Shown here: positions 26,393 through 35,951 of the stretch, in pieces
Position numbering within the stretch: the first letter of the stretch is position 1
Layout: each line of letters begins with the position of its first letter
NCBI GenBank assembly: GCA_905182295.1
Contig: CAJJAZ010000005.1
Span: 207,704-271,703 of the forward strand
Source: an uncultured Flavobacteriaceae bacterium
GTDB taxonomy: Bacteria > Bacteroidota > Bacteroidia > Flavobacteriales > Flavobacteriaceae
Length of the DNA stretch: 64,000 nt
Reading direction: 5' to 3'
Position numbers and translations under genes: made by a program
Notes under the pieces: model-generated
Seen by the model: only the letters and a program-made list of their open reading frames with translations
The model's database searches: none
Told to the model about the DNA's origin: nothing

Positions 26393-27019
26393 TTAGGGTA
26401 GAAAAAGAAAAATTGCAATCCCTAAAAATAAGATTATCTGCAACCAATGCAGGACATTAAAAAAAACAGCTTGCGATTTAGAAGCGGTGTTTAATAAAAC
26501 AGATGAACCCAGTGCTATACTTAAAAACACAAAAGTTGAAATCATTATAAACACCCCGCCTAATGCCAAAAATTGAATCCAAAAAGGTGCCGTTGGCATA
26601 AATAGAAAGCCTGGAAAAAAGGCAATAAAAAACAAACCCACCTTTGGATTTAATACACTCATTACGAAACCTTGCTTGTACAAATCAATGGATTTTTTAT
26701 AAACTACTTCAACGGCTGAAAGTGCTTTTGGCGCGCCTTGCTTGTAAATACTATAGGCTAGGTATACTAAATATATTGCGCCTAATATTTTGATCCCAAT
26801 AAGCAAGAAAGGAAAACGGCTTAAAAAAACAGCGGCACCAAATGCCCCTAAAAAAGTGTGAACAAGGCAACCACTCATCAGACCCATAATGACAAAAAAG
26901 CCACTCTTAAAACCGAATCTAAAGCTCTGAAATGCGACAAAAATATTATCTGGCCCTGGTGATATTGCCAAGAAAAATACCGCAACTGAAAAAGAAATAA
27001 GTAATTGAAATTCGATCAA
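26393..27019 (-). CDS. LysE family amino-acid exporter
   Basis: A 208-residue membrane protein with six hydrophobic segments and the LysE/RhtB signature near its N-terminus: FFLAISPGPDNIFVAFQS, followed by GFKSGFFVIMGLMSG. The family exports amino acids such as lysine, homoserine, threonine or leucine; the substrate cannot be assigned. It follows pyrD after 9 bp and precedes the HMG-CoA lyase gene, so a role in amino-acid overflow is possible but unproven. The C-terminal segment WLQIILFLGIAIFLFLP is the last membrane helix. Confidence 0.9.
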   Translation of the reverse strand: MIEFQLLISFSVAVFFLAISPGPDNIFVAFQSFRFGFKSGFFVIMGLMSGCLVHTFLGAFGAAVFLSRFPFLLIGIKILGAIYLVYLAYSIYKQGAPKALSAVEVVYKKSIDLYKQGFVMSVLNPKVGLFFIAFFPGFLFMPTAPFWIQFLALGGVFIMISTFVFLSIALGSSVLLNTASKSQAVFFNVLHWLQIILFLGIAIFLFLP

Positions 27020-27028
27020 AATAAACCC

Positions 27029-28066
27029 TTAGCGCTTGGCTAATATAGCTTTATTTATTTTCTTCACAAGGCCAGGTCCTTCATAGACAAAACCAGTCCA
27101 AAGCTGAACTAGTGTCGCGCCTGCATCTAATTTTTCTAATGCGTCTTCTGCAGAATGAATACCCCCTACCCCAATAATTGGAAAAGCATTATGACTCTTT
27201 TGAGATAGGAAACGGATTACTTCAGTACTGCGGTTTCTAAGGGGAACACCACTTAACCCTCCGGTTTTATTTACCAGTGATTCCTCAGAAACCAAACCAT
27301 CCCTGCTGATTGTGGTATTGGTCGCTATAACCCCGTCTATTTGAGTCTCATTAATAATATCTATGATGTCTAACAGTTGATTCTCTGTAAGGTCTGGAGC
27401 AATTTTTAACAAAAATGGCTTTGGTTTTTGAACGTGCTTTTTAGCGAGAAGCTCGTTCTCTGCTTTAAGTGCTTTTAAAAGTGCTGTTAAAGGGGCTTTC
27501 TCTTGTAATTCTCTAAGCCCCGGTGTGTTAGGGGAACTTACATTTACCACAAAATAATCTACATGAGGCCAAAGGGCTTGTGTACAAATAATATAATCTT
27601 CAGTGGCTTGATCGTTTGGTGTCACTTTATTTTTGCCAATATTACCTCCTACTAAAACCTTGTGTTGCTTCTTTAGTGCTTTTACTGCAGTGGCTACACC
27701 AGCATTATTAAAGCCCATTCTATTAATGATGGCCTGGTCTTTTTTTAGTCTGAAGAGTCTTTTTTTAGGATTTCCATCTTGTGACTTTGGTGTAAGTGTC
27801 CCTATTTCTATAAACCCAAATCCAAAGTCTGAGAGTTCATTGTAGAGCAGGGCATTTTTGTCAAATCCAGCTGCTAAACCTACTGGGTTTTTGAATTTTA
27901 ATCCAAAAACGTCTCTTTCTAGGGCTGGATCTTCTACCGTATAAATACGCCTAGTGATTACACCAAAACCTAATTTAGACAAGTATTTAATTACAGAGAA
28001 ACTAAAATAATGAACCGCTTCTGGATCGAAAAGAAACAGAAGCGGTCTAATGAAAATCTTGTACAT
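27029..28066 (-). CDS. pyrD: Dihydroorotate dehydrogenase (quinone), class 2
   Basis: PyrD oxidises dihydroorotate to orotate and passes electrons to membrane quinone, the fourth step of pyrimidine synthesis. At 345 residues it is the class 2 form with an N-terminal amphipathic membrane-association helix ([22 protein letters not shown]). Flavin-site motifs are [17 protein letters not shown] near residue 54, [35 protein letters not shown] (catalytic Ser, as in class 2), ATNTTI and [15 protein letters not shown]. yajC ends 3 bp upstream of its start. pyrF, the last step of the pathway, is separately placed at 55157. Confidence 0.97.
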   Translation of the reverse strand: MYKIFIRPLLFLFDPEAVHYFSFSVIKYLSKLGFGVITRRIYTVEDPALERDVFGLKFKNPVGLAAGFDKNALLYNELSDFGFGFIEIGTLTPKSQDGNPKKRLFRLKKDQAIINRMGFNNAGVATAVKALKKQHKVLVGGNIGKNKVTPNDQATEDYIICTQALWPHVDYFVVNVSSPNTPGLRELQEKAPLTALLKALKAENELLAKKHVQKPKPFLLKIAPDLTENQLLDIIDIINETQIDGVIATNTTISRDGLVSEESLVNKTGGLSGVPLRNRSTEVIRFLSQKSHNAFPIIGVGGIHSAEDALEKLDAGATLVQLWTGFVYEGPGLVKKINKAILAKR

Positions 28067-28069
28067 ATA

Positions 28070-28354
28070 TTATTTTGCTGGTTCTTGAAGTCTTTTTGAG
28101 AGCTCCATTGAAATAGCGGAAAGATCAAATTTAATCTTACCTGCCATAGTTTCAATCACACAACTTGCGTCTTTTTCATTTAACTCTATCACTTTTCCGT
28201 GCATACCACTTTTGGTAATCACTTTATCTCCTTTAGCTAAAGCAGCTGAAAATTTCTTTTCATCCTTTTGACGCTTCATTTGAGGTCGGATCATAAAAAA
28301 ATAACCCACTACGATAATTAAGGCTAAAGGTAAAAATTGATTTAATGCTTCCAT
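28070..28354 (-). CDS. yajC: Preprotein translocase subunit YajC
   Basis: A 94-residue inner-membrane accessory of the SecDF-YajC complex, which supports Sec-dependent export. It has one N-terminal transmembrane helix (FLPLALIIVVGYFFMI) followed by RPQMKRQKDEKKF and a small beta domain with GDKVITKSGMHGKVIELNE. Length and layout match the family. It lies between the DUF1573 gene (25 bp) and pyrD (3 bp); the order nusB-DUF1573-yajC is a familiar flavobacterial arrangement. Confidence 0.95.
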   Translation of the reverse strand: MEALNQFLPLALIIVVGYFFMIRPQMKRQKDEKKFSAALAKGDKVITKSGMHGKVIELNEKDASCVIETMAGKIKFDLSAISMELSKRLQEPAK

Positions 28355-28379
28355 AGGATAGTAAAAATATTAGTATTGA

Positions 28380-28850
28380 TTAATTAGACGGAATAGATGC
28401 CGCATTTGGTGTCAGAACAAAGGCTTGGATTTTTAATAACTCACTACCGTTGGCAGTATTGGCCTGTACATTAATAGTTTTAGTGACTTGATTTTGTCCT
28501 GAACCATTGAAATTCACCACCATTTGCCCTTGCTGTCCTGGTGCAATTGGTGTGTTTTTTGGATAATCTGGTATAGTACATCCACAGCTAGAAGTAGCGT
28601 CTGTAATAATTAGCGGAGCGTCTCCAGTATTGGTGAAAGTAAATACCGTTTGCTGGGGAGTTCCCTGTGAGATTTGTCCAAAGTCATGGAAGGTTTTGTC
28701 AAAAGACATTTTCGCCATTTTATTGACAGAAGCATCTCTGACAGCTGCAGCCTCTACATTGGCATTTTCAATTTTTTCAGTCGCTTTCTCTTTACATGAG
28801 AATGTGATTAGTGAAATAGATACTAGTGCGATTAAGCTAAGTTTTTTCAT
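28380..28850 (-). CDS. DUF1573 lipoprotein
   Basis: A 156-residue exported protein with a lipoprotein signal (SLIALVSISLITFSC, Cys near residue 19). After a short linker comes the DUF1573 beta-sandwich: FDKTFHDFGQISQGTPQQTVFTFTNTGDAPLIITDATSSCGC and then a Pro-rich continuation with PGQQGQMVVNF. The SSCGC motif is invariant in the family and resembles a metal or redox site; no function is proven. It is placed between nusB and yajC, 44 bp after nusB, and probably belongs to the same transcript. Confidence 0.9.
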   Translation of the reverse strand: MKKLSLIALVSISLITFSCKEKATEKIENANVEAAAVRDASVNKMAKMSFDKTFHDFGQISQGTPQQTVFTFTNTGDAPLIITDATSSCGCTIPDYPKNTPIAPGQQGQMVVNFNGSGQNQVTKTINVQANTANGSELLKIQAFVLTPNAASIPSN

Positions 28851-28894
28851 GATCTGGTTGATTTAAAATTATGAATTACGAATATAAAAATTAT

Positions 28895-29842
28895 TTATAA
28901 CAAACCACGTCCAACTTTCTCAAGCCTTCCTTGGTCTTTGTACTCTTTTGACAAGGAGTCTAATATCCCATTAATAAAAATACTGCTCTTGGGTGTAGAG
29001 TATTCTTTAGCAATCTCTAAATACTCATTGATAGTAACCCTTACTGGGATAGATGGAAAAAAAAGCAACTCACAAATGGACATCTTTAATAAAATACCAT
29101 CTATATCTGCTATTCTATCCTTATCCCACTTAGGGGTTTTGTCTGCTGTTTCTTTAGCCAATTCACTTTCTTTAAGTGCTGTTTTAACCAATAGGTTTTG
29201 AGCAAATTCAGCGTCGTCTTCTAAAATAGCTAAGCCTTTAATGAAACCTGATCCAATTACTTTTGGCGTTAATTTTTTCAACTGCTTTAGTAAAAAGGTG
29301 TTTACAATGGGCATGTCGTCTGCCCATGTGATGGTATGGTCTTCTAAAAAATCATACACTTTATCATTTGGCGCTATAATCTCTTTAAATATCTTAATAA
29401 CAAAGGCCAAATCTTCTTCATATGAGTTCTCTGACTTTTTAAGGTACTCGCTATAAGCTACACTCTCCACAATTTCTTTGTAGATGATTTTCACATATTC
29501 TTCATGCAAATACCAAGTATTGAGTTTTTTAGCTGCAATAGCGCTATTGATCGCTTCATTATTTTTGATTTGAGCCAACACCAAGTTATTCGAAAACTTC
29601 GCCTTGGAAGGGTCTAAATCTGCTGAGGAAGAAATGTACTTTTTAGAGGACAAAATCAAATGATCTGCAGCCCTTGCTTGAAGCTCAATAAATAGACTCA
29701 AATGAAGTAAATAGAGACTTCCCATCTTTTCCATACTGAGGCTTAGAAATTTCTTCTCCTTGTCTAAGTTGTCTTCTGTGGTTTGTGTCATAGCGTACAA
29801 ACCTTGCATTACTTTTACTCGAATGTGCCTCCTTGTGAGCAT
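28895..29842 (-). CDS. nusB: Transcription antitermination protein NusB (long Bacteroidota form)
   Basis: NusB, with NusE (S10), binds boxA RNA in rRNA antitermination complexes. The protein has 315 residues, about twice the E. coli length. The start LTRRHIRVKVMQGLYAM is typical, then comes a long lineage-specific helical region, and the C-terminal 120 residues hold the NusB fold: KWDKDRIADIDGILLKMSICELLFFPSIPVRVTINEYLEIAKEYSTPKSSIFINGILD. The extension is usual in Bacteroidota. The gene heads the minus-strand run nusB-DUF1573-yajC-pyrD and has a good promoter 36 bp upstream. Confidence 0.94.
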   Translation of the reverse strand: MLTRRHIRVKVMQGLYAMTQTTEDNLDKEKKFLSLSMEKMGSLYLLHLSLFIELQARAADHLILSSKKYISSSADLDPSKAKFSNNLVLAQIKNNEAINSAIAAKKLNTWYLHEEYVKIIYKEIVESVAYSEYLKKSENSYEEDLAFVIKIFKEIIAPNDKVYDFLEDHTITWADDMPIVNTFLLKQLKKLTPKVIGSGFIKGLAILEDDAEFAQNLLVKTALKESELAKETADKTPKWDKDRIADIDGILLKMSICELLFFPSIPVRVTINEYLEIAKEYSTPKSSIFINGILDSLSKEYKDQGRLEKVGRGLL

Positions 29843-29877
29843 GATAAAGAACTTTTTTAATGGATAAAACTCGGAAG

Positions 29878-29907
29878 CAAAAATACTACTTATTTATAGA
29901 TGGCAAA
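29878..29907 (-). promoter_or_regulatory. Promoter of the nusB operon
   Basis: On the minus strand TTTG (29904-29907), 18 bp, TATTTTTG (29878-29885): within one base of consensus spacing. The ATG of nusB is 36 bp downstream. Confidence 0.7.
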
Positions 29908-29963
29908 CCCTTATTAGATAATATTATTAGCTTAATTCTCTCTGTTATAAATTTCATAAACCT

Positions 29964-29971
29964 TATATTTG
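29964..29971 (+). promoter_or_regulatory. Promoter -7 element for the MsbA-like exporter
   Basis: TATATTTG, exact TAnnTTTG, with TCTG exactly 19 bp upstream as a one-mismatch -33. The ATG is 33 bp downstream. It lies back to back with the nusB promoter. Confidence 0.65.
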
Positions 29972-30003
29972 TTATGCTTTAATAGAAGCCTTAACACTCA
30001 GGC

Positions 30004-31779
30004 ATGAAGGAACTGCGTCACCTCAATAAATACTTTAGAAAATATAAGTTAAAACTGCTTTTAGGTGTTTTAATTACTATTGTGGCAAGGGTTTTTTCTC
30101 TTGTGATGCCTCCTTTTATAAATAAATCTGTTCAAGCAGTGGAGCAATATCTCTCAGAGGCTAATGCAGATGCTAGCCTTATTAAAGGGGTTTTACTCGA
30201 ATATATTCTTATTATTATTGGTGCCGCATTGCTCTCTGGTTTTTTCACTTTTTTAATGCGTCAAACTATTATAAACATCTCTAGATACATTGAAAGAGAT
30301 CTTAAAAATGAAATATTTGACCACTATCAGAAATTACATTTAGCCTTCTACAAGAATAATCGTACTGGAGATCTTATGAATAGAATTAGTGAAGATGTTG
30401 GCCAGGTTCGTATGTATGCAGGTCCTGCAATCATGTATGGTATTCAAACCCTTACTCTGTTTGGCTGTGTTATTCCGCTCATGTTTATTAAAGCACCCAC
30501 TTTAGCAGCCTACACCCTACTCCCTCTTCCATTTTTATCTGTGCTCATCTATAAAATTAGTAAAGTCATTCACAAAAAGAGTACAGCGGTTCAAACCTTC
30601 CTTTCTACATTATCTACATTTACTCAAGAGCGTTTTTCAGGAATATCAGTGATTAAAGCTTACGGCTTAGAACAGCGCACAAACAATGAACTGGTTGGCT
30701 TAGCCAATACAGGAAGACAAAAAAGCTTGGACCTTGCGAAAGTAAATGCCTGGTTCTTTCCCCTAATGATCTTAATGATAGGGGTGAGTAATTTGTTTGT
30801 CATATATATAGGCGGTAAACAGTACATCAGTGGAGAAATAAACTCTATTGGCTTGATCCTTGAATTTATCATTTATGTCAATATGCTTACTTGGCCGGTG
30901 GCAATAGTAGGATGGCTTACTTCTATTATACAACAAGCAGAGGCCTCACAAACTAGAATCAATGAATTTCTAAAAACTGAACCAGCCATAGTAGATGAGT
31001 CAGAAGGCCCCATGGATATAAAGGGTGATATTGTATTTGATCAAGTTTGCTTTACCTATCCAGACACTGGGATTAAAGCCATCCAAGAATTGTCTTTTGA
31101 AGTGAAACAAGGCCAAACTGTGGCCATCTTAGGAAAAACTGGTTCAGGTAAATCTACCGTCCTTGAATTAATAAGTAGGATGTACGACATAGATAGTGGA
31201 ACACTTACCATAGACGGCGTATCCATTAGAAAAGCCCCCCTTGCTTCGCTGAGAAATGCGATAGGTGCAGTACCTCAAGACGCTTTTCTTTTTTCAGATA
31301 CCATCGCTAAGAATATTGCTTTTGGAAAAGAGCATGCCTCCCAATCAGATATTGAAGCAGCAGCAAAACAAGCTGTAGTTCATAACAACATCACTGAATT
31401 CACCAAAGGCTATGAGACCATTTTAGGAGAAAGAGGCATTACCCTAAGTGGTGGTCAGAAGCAACGGGTCTCCATTGCAAGAGCACTTATAAAAAATCCA
31501 ACAATATATCTTTTTGACGACTGCTTGTCCGCTGTAGATACAGAAACTGAAGAAGCCATTTTGAATGCGCTCAAAAAAGCGTCTGACCACAAAACTACGA
31601 TCATAGTAAGTCACAGGGTTTCCGCAGCTAAAAATGCAGACAAAATAATCGTTTTAGAAGATGGTAAAAAAATACAAGAGGGCACACATGTAGAATTAAT
31701 TGATATAAAAGGCTATTACAAAGCACTTTACGAAGGACAATCTGCAGATAAAGAAAACCCGAAAAATGTTGTACCATAA
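30004..31779 (+). CDS. ABC transporter, ATP-binding and permease fused (MsbA/exporter type)
   Basis: A 591-residue half-transporter that should work as a homodimer or with a partner to export a lipid or hydrophobic compound. The N-terminal 310 residues form the six-helix ABC membrane domain (LLLGVLITIVARVFSLVMP onward), and the nucleotide-binding domain follows with Walker A GKTGSGKST near residue 377, Q-loop AVPQDAFLFSDT, signature LSGGQKQR, Walker B IYLFDDCLSAVDTE and switch His IVSHR. The Walker B reads FDD, so the catalytic Glu that normally follows the Asp is replaced by Asp. It is the first gene after a strong promoter; the PUR-protein gene follows within 60 bp. Confidence 0.93.
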   Translation: MKELRHLNKYFRKYKLKLLLGVLITIVARVFSLVMPPFINKSVQAVEQYLSEANADASLIKGVLLEYILIIIGAALLSGFFTFLMRQTIINISRYIERDLKNEIFDHYQKLHLAFYKNNRTGDLMNRISEDVGQVRMYAGPAIMYGIQTLTLFGCVIPLMFIKAPTLAAYTLLPLPFLSVLIYKISKVIHKKSTAVQTFLSTLSTFTQERFSGISVIKAYGLEQRTNNELVGLANTGRQKSLDLAKVNAWFFPLMILMIGVSNLFVIYIGGKQYISGEINSIGLILEFIIYVNMLTWPVAIVGWLTSIIQQAEASQTRINEFLKTEPAIVDESEGPMDIKGDIVFDQVCFTYPDTGIKAIQELSFEVKQGQTVAILGKTGSGKSTVLELISRMYDIDSGTLTIDGVSIRKAPLASLRNAIGAVPQDAFLFSDTIAKNIAFGKEHASQSDIEAAAKQAVVHNNITEFTKGYETILGERGITLSGGQKQRVSIARALIKNPTIYLFDDCLSAVDTETEEAILNALKKASDHKTTIIVSHRVSAAKNADKIIVLEDGKKIQEGTHVELIDIKGYYKALYEGQSADKENPKNVVP

Positions 31780-31831
31780 GCATTTTTTTTTCAATTTTGG
31801 TGAGAACAATGCACTTGTAAAAACAGAACAT

Positions 31832-32230
31832 ATGTACGCAAAAGAATCCATGGAACAAGAAGAGATACACTCAAAAGTTTTAAGAGCTGGAAGGAGAACT
31901 TATTTTTTTGATGTAAGAGGCACTAAAGCCGGAGATTACTATTTAACTATTACTGAGAGTAAGAAATTTACGCATGACGACGGATCTTTCCATTACAAGA
32001 AGCACAAGATTTATTTGTACAAAGAAGACTTCACTGCATTTAAAGAAATCATGGATGAAATGATGGGTTTCATTATTGACAACAAAGGTTCGGAAGTTAT
32101 TTCTGAAAGACACCAATCAGACTTTAAAAAAGAATCATTTGAAGATACTGCATTAGAAGATACTAAGGAAAAGTCTATAGAAGACACGCCTACTTCTTCT
32201 TTTACAGAAGTAGATTTTGAAGATATTTAA
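31832..32230 (+). CDS. PUR family DNA/RNA-binding protein (DUF3276)
   Basis: From ATG 31832 the product has 132 residues. The core SKVLRAGRRTYFFDVRGTKAGDYYLTITESKKFT...HYKKHKIYLYKEDF is a PUR repeat, related to eukaryotic Pur-alpha, which binds single-stranded purine-rich nucleic acid as a dimer of repeats. After about residue 85 an acidic Ser/Thr/Glu tail follows. The ORF extends upstream to 31766 across the stop of the exporter gene, but relatives begin at a short MxKxxxMEQEEI segment, which supports 31832. The cellular role in Bacteroidota is not settled. A terminator follows 25 bp after its stop. Confidence 0.88.
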   Translation: MYAKESMEQEEIHSKVLRAGRRTYFFDVRGTKAGDYYLTITESKKFTHDDGSFHYKKHKIYLYKEDFTAFKEIMDEMMGFIIDNKGSEVISERHQSDFKKESFEDTALEDTKEKSIEDTPTSSFTEVDFEDI

Positions 32231-32254
32231 TTTTCAACAAAAATTTAAACATGT

Positions 32255-32280
32255 AAAAGGGGCTCAATAGAGGCCCTTTT
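32255..32280 (+). terminator. Intrinsic terminator after the PUR gene
   Basis: Stem AAAAGGGGCTC / GAGGCCCTTTT with loop AATA and one internal mismatch, T4 in the arm and further T-rich sequence after. It ends the exporter-PUR transcript. Confidence 0.75.
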
Positions 32281-32320
32281 CTTATTTTTATACTTTAAGT
32301 AATCCTTCAAAACCAATTCC

Positions 32321-34843
32321 ATGAAAAAATTTCTATTGGGCTTAATGCTCTTTTTACCGCTAAGCATTTATGCGCAACAAGCCGTTGACTTAAATTATTA
32401 CCTTCCAGATAACATATCATATAACCCAGAAATACCCACGCCAAAAGATGTGATTGGACACGAAGTGGGTGAATGGCATGTTACCCATGACAAATTAGTA
32501 CAGTATATGACTGCCTTGGCAGCTTCTTCTGATCGAATAAATATGGAGAATAGAGGCACTACATTCGAAGGTAGGCCATTATTACTTCTCACAGTAACCA
32601 GTCCCAAAAATCATACTAATATTGAGTCAATTAGAGCGCAACACTTGGCTTTAACCACTTCTGAAGGACAAAATTTAGCTACTGAAAGTATGCCTATAGT
32701 CGTGTATCAGGGCTTTTCAATTCATGGAAATGAGCCCAGTGGTGCAAACGCTGGGCTTGCATACGCCTATTATTTGGCTGCAGCTCAGGGGTCAGAAATA
32801 GACGTAATATTAAACAATACAGTCATTTTAATGGACCCTTCATTTAATCCTGACGGACTCCAAAGATTTGCCTATTGGGCCAACACCAATAGAAGTCATT
32901 TACTCAATCCAGATCCAAATGAAAGGGAGTATCACGAGGTATGGCCAGGAGGAAGGACCAATCATTATTGGTTTGACATGAATAGAGACTGGCTTCCAGT
33001 TCAATTACCAGAAAGTAGGGCAAGAATAAAAAGTTTTCACGCATGGAAACCAAACATACTTACCGATCACCACGAGATGGGAACCAATTCCACTTTTTTC
33101 TTCCAACCAGGAGAACCCACAAGAGTGCACCCGTTAACCCCTGCGATTAACCAAGAACTTACCGCAGAGATAGGCGCTTATCATGCCAAAGCATTAGATA
33201 AAATTGGTTCTTTGTATTATTCTGAAGAAAACTACGACGACTATTATTACGGAAAGGGCTCTACTTTCCCAGACATTAATGGAAGTATTGGAATCCTTTT
33301 TGAACAAGGTAGTTCTAGAGGCCATATACAAGAAAGTGAAAATGGCATACTCACCTTTCCATTTACCATTAGAAATCAATTCACTACGGCCTTGTCTACT
33401 GTGGCTGCAGCCCAGGGCATGAGGGAAAAAATATTAAACTACCAGAGAGACTTCTTTTCTAACTCAAGAGTATTGGCTGCTAAAGAAAAGCAAAAAGCCA
33501 TTGTATTTGGTGACACTAAGGATGCTGCAAAGACAAATCACTTGGCTGAAATTCTTCACAGGCAAGAAATTAAATTTCATGAGCTCAAAAGAGATGCGGT
33601 TATTAATGGGAAAAAATTCAAAAAAGGACATGGGTATGTAGTGCCATTAAACCAACAGAACAATACTTTAATACAAGCCATGTTTGAAAAAAGAACTACT
33701 TTTTCGGACAGTTTGTTCTACGACATTTCTGCATGGACATTTCCACTCGCTTTCAATGTTGAATACACTACAACAAACAACCTAAATGAAGCAGGGTCTG
33801 AGGTAAACGAAATTCCTGTGTCAAAGGGAAATATTAGCGACTTATCTCAGTATGCATACCTATTCGAATGGCATGAATACTACACCCCAAAAGCCTTAAA
33901 CAAAATATTAAACAAAGGACTTAGGGCCAAAGTGGCCAAAAGAGCTTTTGAATTAGAAGGCATAAAATACGATTACGGGACTATCATGATCCCAGTAGCC
34001 AATCAATCTTTATCTGCCAATGAAATACACGAATTCTTGACAGAAATTGCTGCAGACGCTCATATTCAAATAAAAGGTGTAGGCACTGGATTAAGTAATG
34101 GGATAGATTTAGGAAGCAACAATTTTGAGGCCCTTAAAAAGGCTTCAGTAGCTATTGTTGTTGGTAATGGTACGGCTTCTTATGACGCTGGAGAAATTTG
34201 GCATCTATTTGACCAGAGATACGATATGAAACTCACCAAAATAGACCTTGACTATTTTAACAGGGTAGATCTTTCCAGATACACCACCCTGATTGTTCCA
34301 AACATGTATGGAAGTGCCTTAAATTCATCTGCTTCGGATAAAATTAAAGAATGGGTTAAAGATGGAGGCACCTTAATAGCCTATAAAAATTCCGCCAAAT
34401 GGATCTCTAAAAATGAATTCATGGACCTAACGTTCAAGAGTGCTCCCTTAGAAGCCAAAGGAATATCTTATGAAGACAGACAAAATTTCTACGGAGCACA
34501 AGAAACTGGCGGGGCTATTTTCGAAGCCAAGCTAGACTTGAGTCACCCCATCAACTACGGGTATCACAATGCTTATGTAGCCATGTTTAGAAAGACAAAT
34601 GTATATATTGAAGCAGACAAACAAAGTTTTAACAACCCTATTCAATACACTTCTTCACCGCTTTTAAGCGGATACCACTCTAAAGTAAATGCCACTTTAA
34701 TTCCTAACACGGTACCATTTAAAGTATCTGGTCTCGGTAGAGGAAATGTGATCTTGTTTACAGACAACACTAATTTTAGAGCCTTTTGGTACGGAACTAA
34801 TAAGTTCTTAGCCAATGCAATATTCTTTAGCCCTTTAATGTAA
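32321..34843 (+). CDS. Secreted M14 zinc carboxypeptidase with C-terminal glutamine-amidotransferase-like region
   Basis: An 840-residue exported enzyme with a signal peptide (FLLGLMLFLPLSIYA). The peptidase domain (about 45-380) has the zinc motif HGNEPSG (His135, Glu138), FNPDGLQRF, MNRDW and DHHEMGTNSTFFF (third metal His region) and IGILFEQGSSRG, which supplies the catalytic Glu. From about residue 600 the chain resembles a class I glutamine-amidotransferase or beta-galactosidase trimerisation fold (VAIVVGNGTASYDAGEIWHLFD, then TTLIVPNMYGSAL) without an obvious catalytic Cys. This layout is common in secreted flavobacterial peptidases. It is a single-gene unit after a terminator and converges on the acyltransferase gene with only 4 bp between stops. 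Confidence 0.92.
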   Translation: MKKFLLGLMLFLPLSIYAQQAVDLNYYLPDNISYNPEIPTPKDVIGHEVGEWHVTHDKLVQYMTALAASSDRINMENRGTTFEGRPLLLLTVTSPKNHTNIESIRAQHLALTTSEGQNLATESMPIVVYQGFSIHGNEPSGANAGLAYAYYLAAAQGSEIDVILNNTVILMDPSFNPDGLQRFAYWANTNRSHLLNPDPNEREYHEVWPGGRTNHYWFDMNRDWLPVQLPESRARIKSFHAWKPNILTDHHEMGTNSTFFFQPGEPTRVHPLTPAINQELTAEIGAYHAKALDKIGSLYYSEENYDDYYYGKGSTFPDINGSIGILFEQGSSRGHIQESENGILTFPFTIRNQFTTALSTVAAAQGMREKILNYQRDFFSNSRVLAAKEKQKAIVFGDTKDAAKTNHLAEILHRQEIKFHELKRDAVINGKKFKKGHGYVVPLNQQNNTLIQAMFEKRTTFSDSLFYDISAWTFPLAFNVEYTTTNNLNEAGSEVNEIPVSKGNISDLSQYAYLFEWHEYYTPKALNKILNKGLRAKVAKRAFELEGIKYDYGTIMIPVANQSLSANEIHEFLTEIAADAHIQIKGVGTGLSNGIDLGSNNFEALKKASVAIVVGNGTASYDAGEIWHLFDQRYDMKLTKIDLDYFNRVDLSRYTTLIVPNMYGSALNSSASDKIKEWVKDGGTLIAYKNSAKWISKNEFMDLTFKSAPLEAKGISYEDRQNFYGAQETGGAIFEAKLDLSHPINYGYHNAYVAMFRKTNVYIEADKQSFNNPIQYTSSPLLSGYHSKVNATLIPNTVPFKVSGLGRGNVILFTDNTNFRAFWYGTNKFLANAIFFSPLM

Positions 34844-34847
34844 TGGA

Positions 34848-35951
34848 TTAGAGTATTTTTTTTACGAATATTATATTCAACATAAAATGAATCATAGGGA
34901 TGGCTAAAGCCATCCCTATATTTTTGGTGAATACTGCAATCAAAGTAAACATTAGCAAAAAGTAGCACGGAAAGAACAATAACGAAAATCCAAATCTAGC
35001 CGTACTCACAAATTCAGGCTGCTTTATACCTGGCTTTAAAAACAAACGCCATACGGCTAAAGGAACCATATTTAAACATTCAAAGAGGAACTTGAAGATT
35101 ACGCTACAGGCTTTCTTAAATAAAGAAAAATTTTTTGCAGAATTACCTTTAAGCAATTCACCATTGGCTGCAACTCCTGATTTGTTTGAATGCAGATTCT
35201 TTTCAAACTGAGCTATTAAATCATTGGCTTTATAAGGATTCAAAAACAGTTGAGCGTCTTTCTCTAGACAAGTCTCAATTTGATCGTAATAAACTTCAAG
35301 AGACTCAGGAATATGTGTGGTCAAAACAGACAATTTCCCATGTAATTCCGCTAATAGTGAATAGGTATTTTCCTGACTAATCTCAAAAGGTTCAATTTTA
35401 AGGCTATCGCCATAAACAATCGAAGCAGCATCTGGAAAACGAACCGCTTTTATATAATTAACACCGATAGGAGATAAATAAACAGGCTGTTTATCAATAG
35501 ACCAGCGATGAGACAAAAGGCTTACAAAACCTTTTTTTAGTGGTCTCAGCCTCCTTTTTAAGCCATGGTTTCCTTCTGGAAAAATTAATATGGCTTCGTG
35601 GTCATGGAGGACTTCCCCACAACGATTAAAAATGGGTGTATTCTTAGAAAGGGTGTCTACACCATCCCTAAATCTATAGATAGGTAACATACCTATATAT
35701 TTTAAGAAATTTCCAACAAAAGGATTTTTAAACACATCTGATCGGGTGAGAAAAGTAGTCTTTCTCCTTGTTGTTGTAGCGATCAGTAAAGCATCTATCA
35801 AAGCATTTTGATGGTTGCCCAAATAAATCACTGACTTGGCATGGTTTTCTTTTGAAAAACCAATCAATACAATGCGTTTAAAATAACACCATAACGCAAA
35901 TCGAACCAAAGCTTTGACTGAATTGGTCACTTGATTTTGAACACTAATCAT
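34848..35951 (-). CDS. Lysophospholipid acyltransferase family protein (PlsC-like)
   Basis: A 367-residue membrane-associated acyltransferase. Motif I NHQNALIDAL near residue 47 (catalytic His-x4-Asp), motif II-like FLTRSDVFKNPF, motif III IFPEGNHG near 123 and motif IV-like YLSPIGVNYI match glycerol-phosphate acyltransferases of the PlsC superfamily. Beyond residue 250 come a hydrophobic C-terminal part (FKFLFECLNMVPLAVW, then FGFSLLFFPCYFLLMFTLIAVF) with probable membrane helices. It may acylate lysophosphatidate or another lysolipid; the acceptor is not fixed by sequence. Its start overlaps the symporter gene's end by 8 bp, implying translational coupling. Confidence 0.87.
   Translation of the reverse strand: MISVQNQVTNSVKALVRFALWCYFKRIVLIGFSKENHAKSVIYLGNHQNALIDALLIATTTRRKTTFLTRSDVFKNPFVGNFLKYIGMLPIYRFRDGVDTLSKNTPIFNRCGEVLHDHEAILIFPEGNHGLKRRLRPLKKGFVSLLSHRWSIDKQPVYLSPIGVNYIKAVRFPDAASIVYGDSLKIEPFEISQENTYSLLAELHGKLSVLTTHIPESLEVYYDQIETCLEKDAQLFLNPYKANDLIAQFEKNLHSNKSGVAANGELLKGNSAKNFSLFKKACSVIFKFLFECLNMVPLAVWRLFLKPGIKQPEFVSTARFGFSLLFFPCYFLLMFTLIAVFTKNIGMALAIPMIHFMLNIIFVKKIL

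Noticed and set aside
27633..27845. Plus-strand frame within pyrD, and CCCCTA at about 27163
   Set aside because: Both fall inside pyrD coding sequence; the CCCCTA has no TAGGGG partner, so it is not a copy of the nitrogen palindrome.
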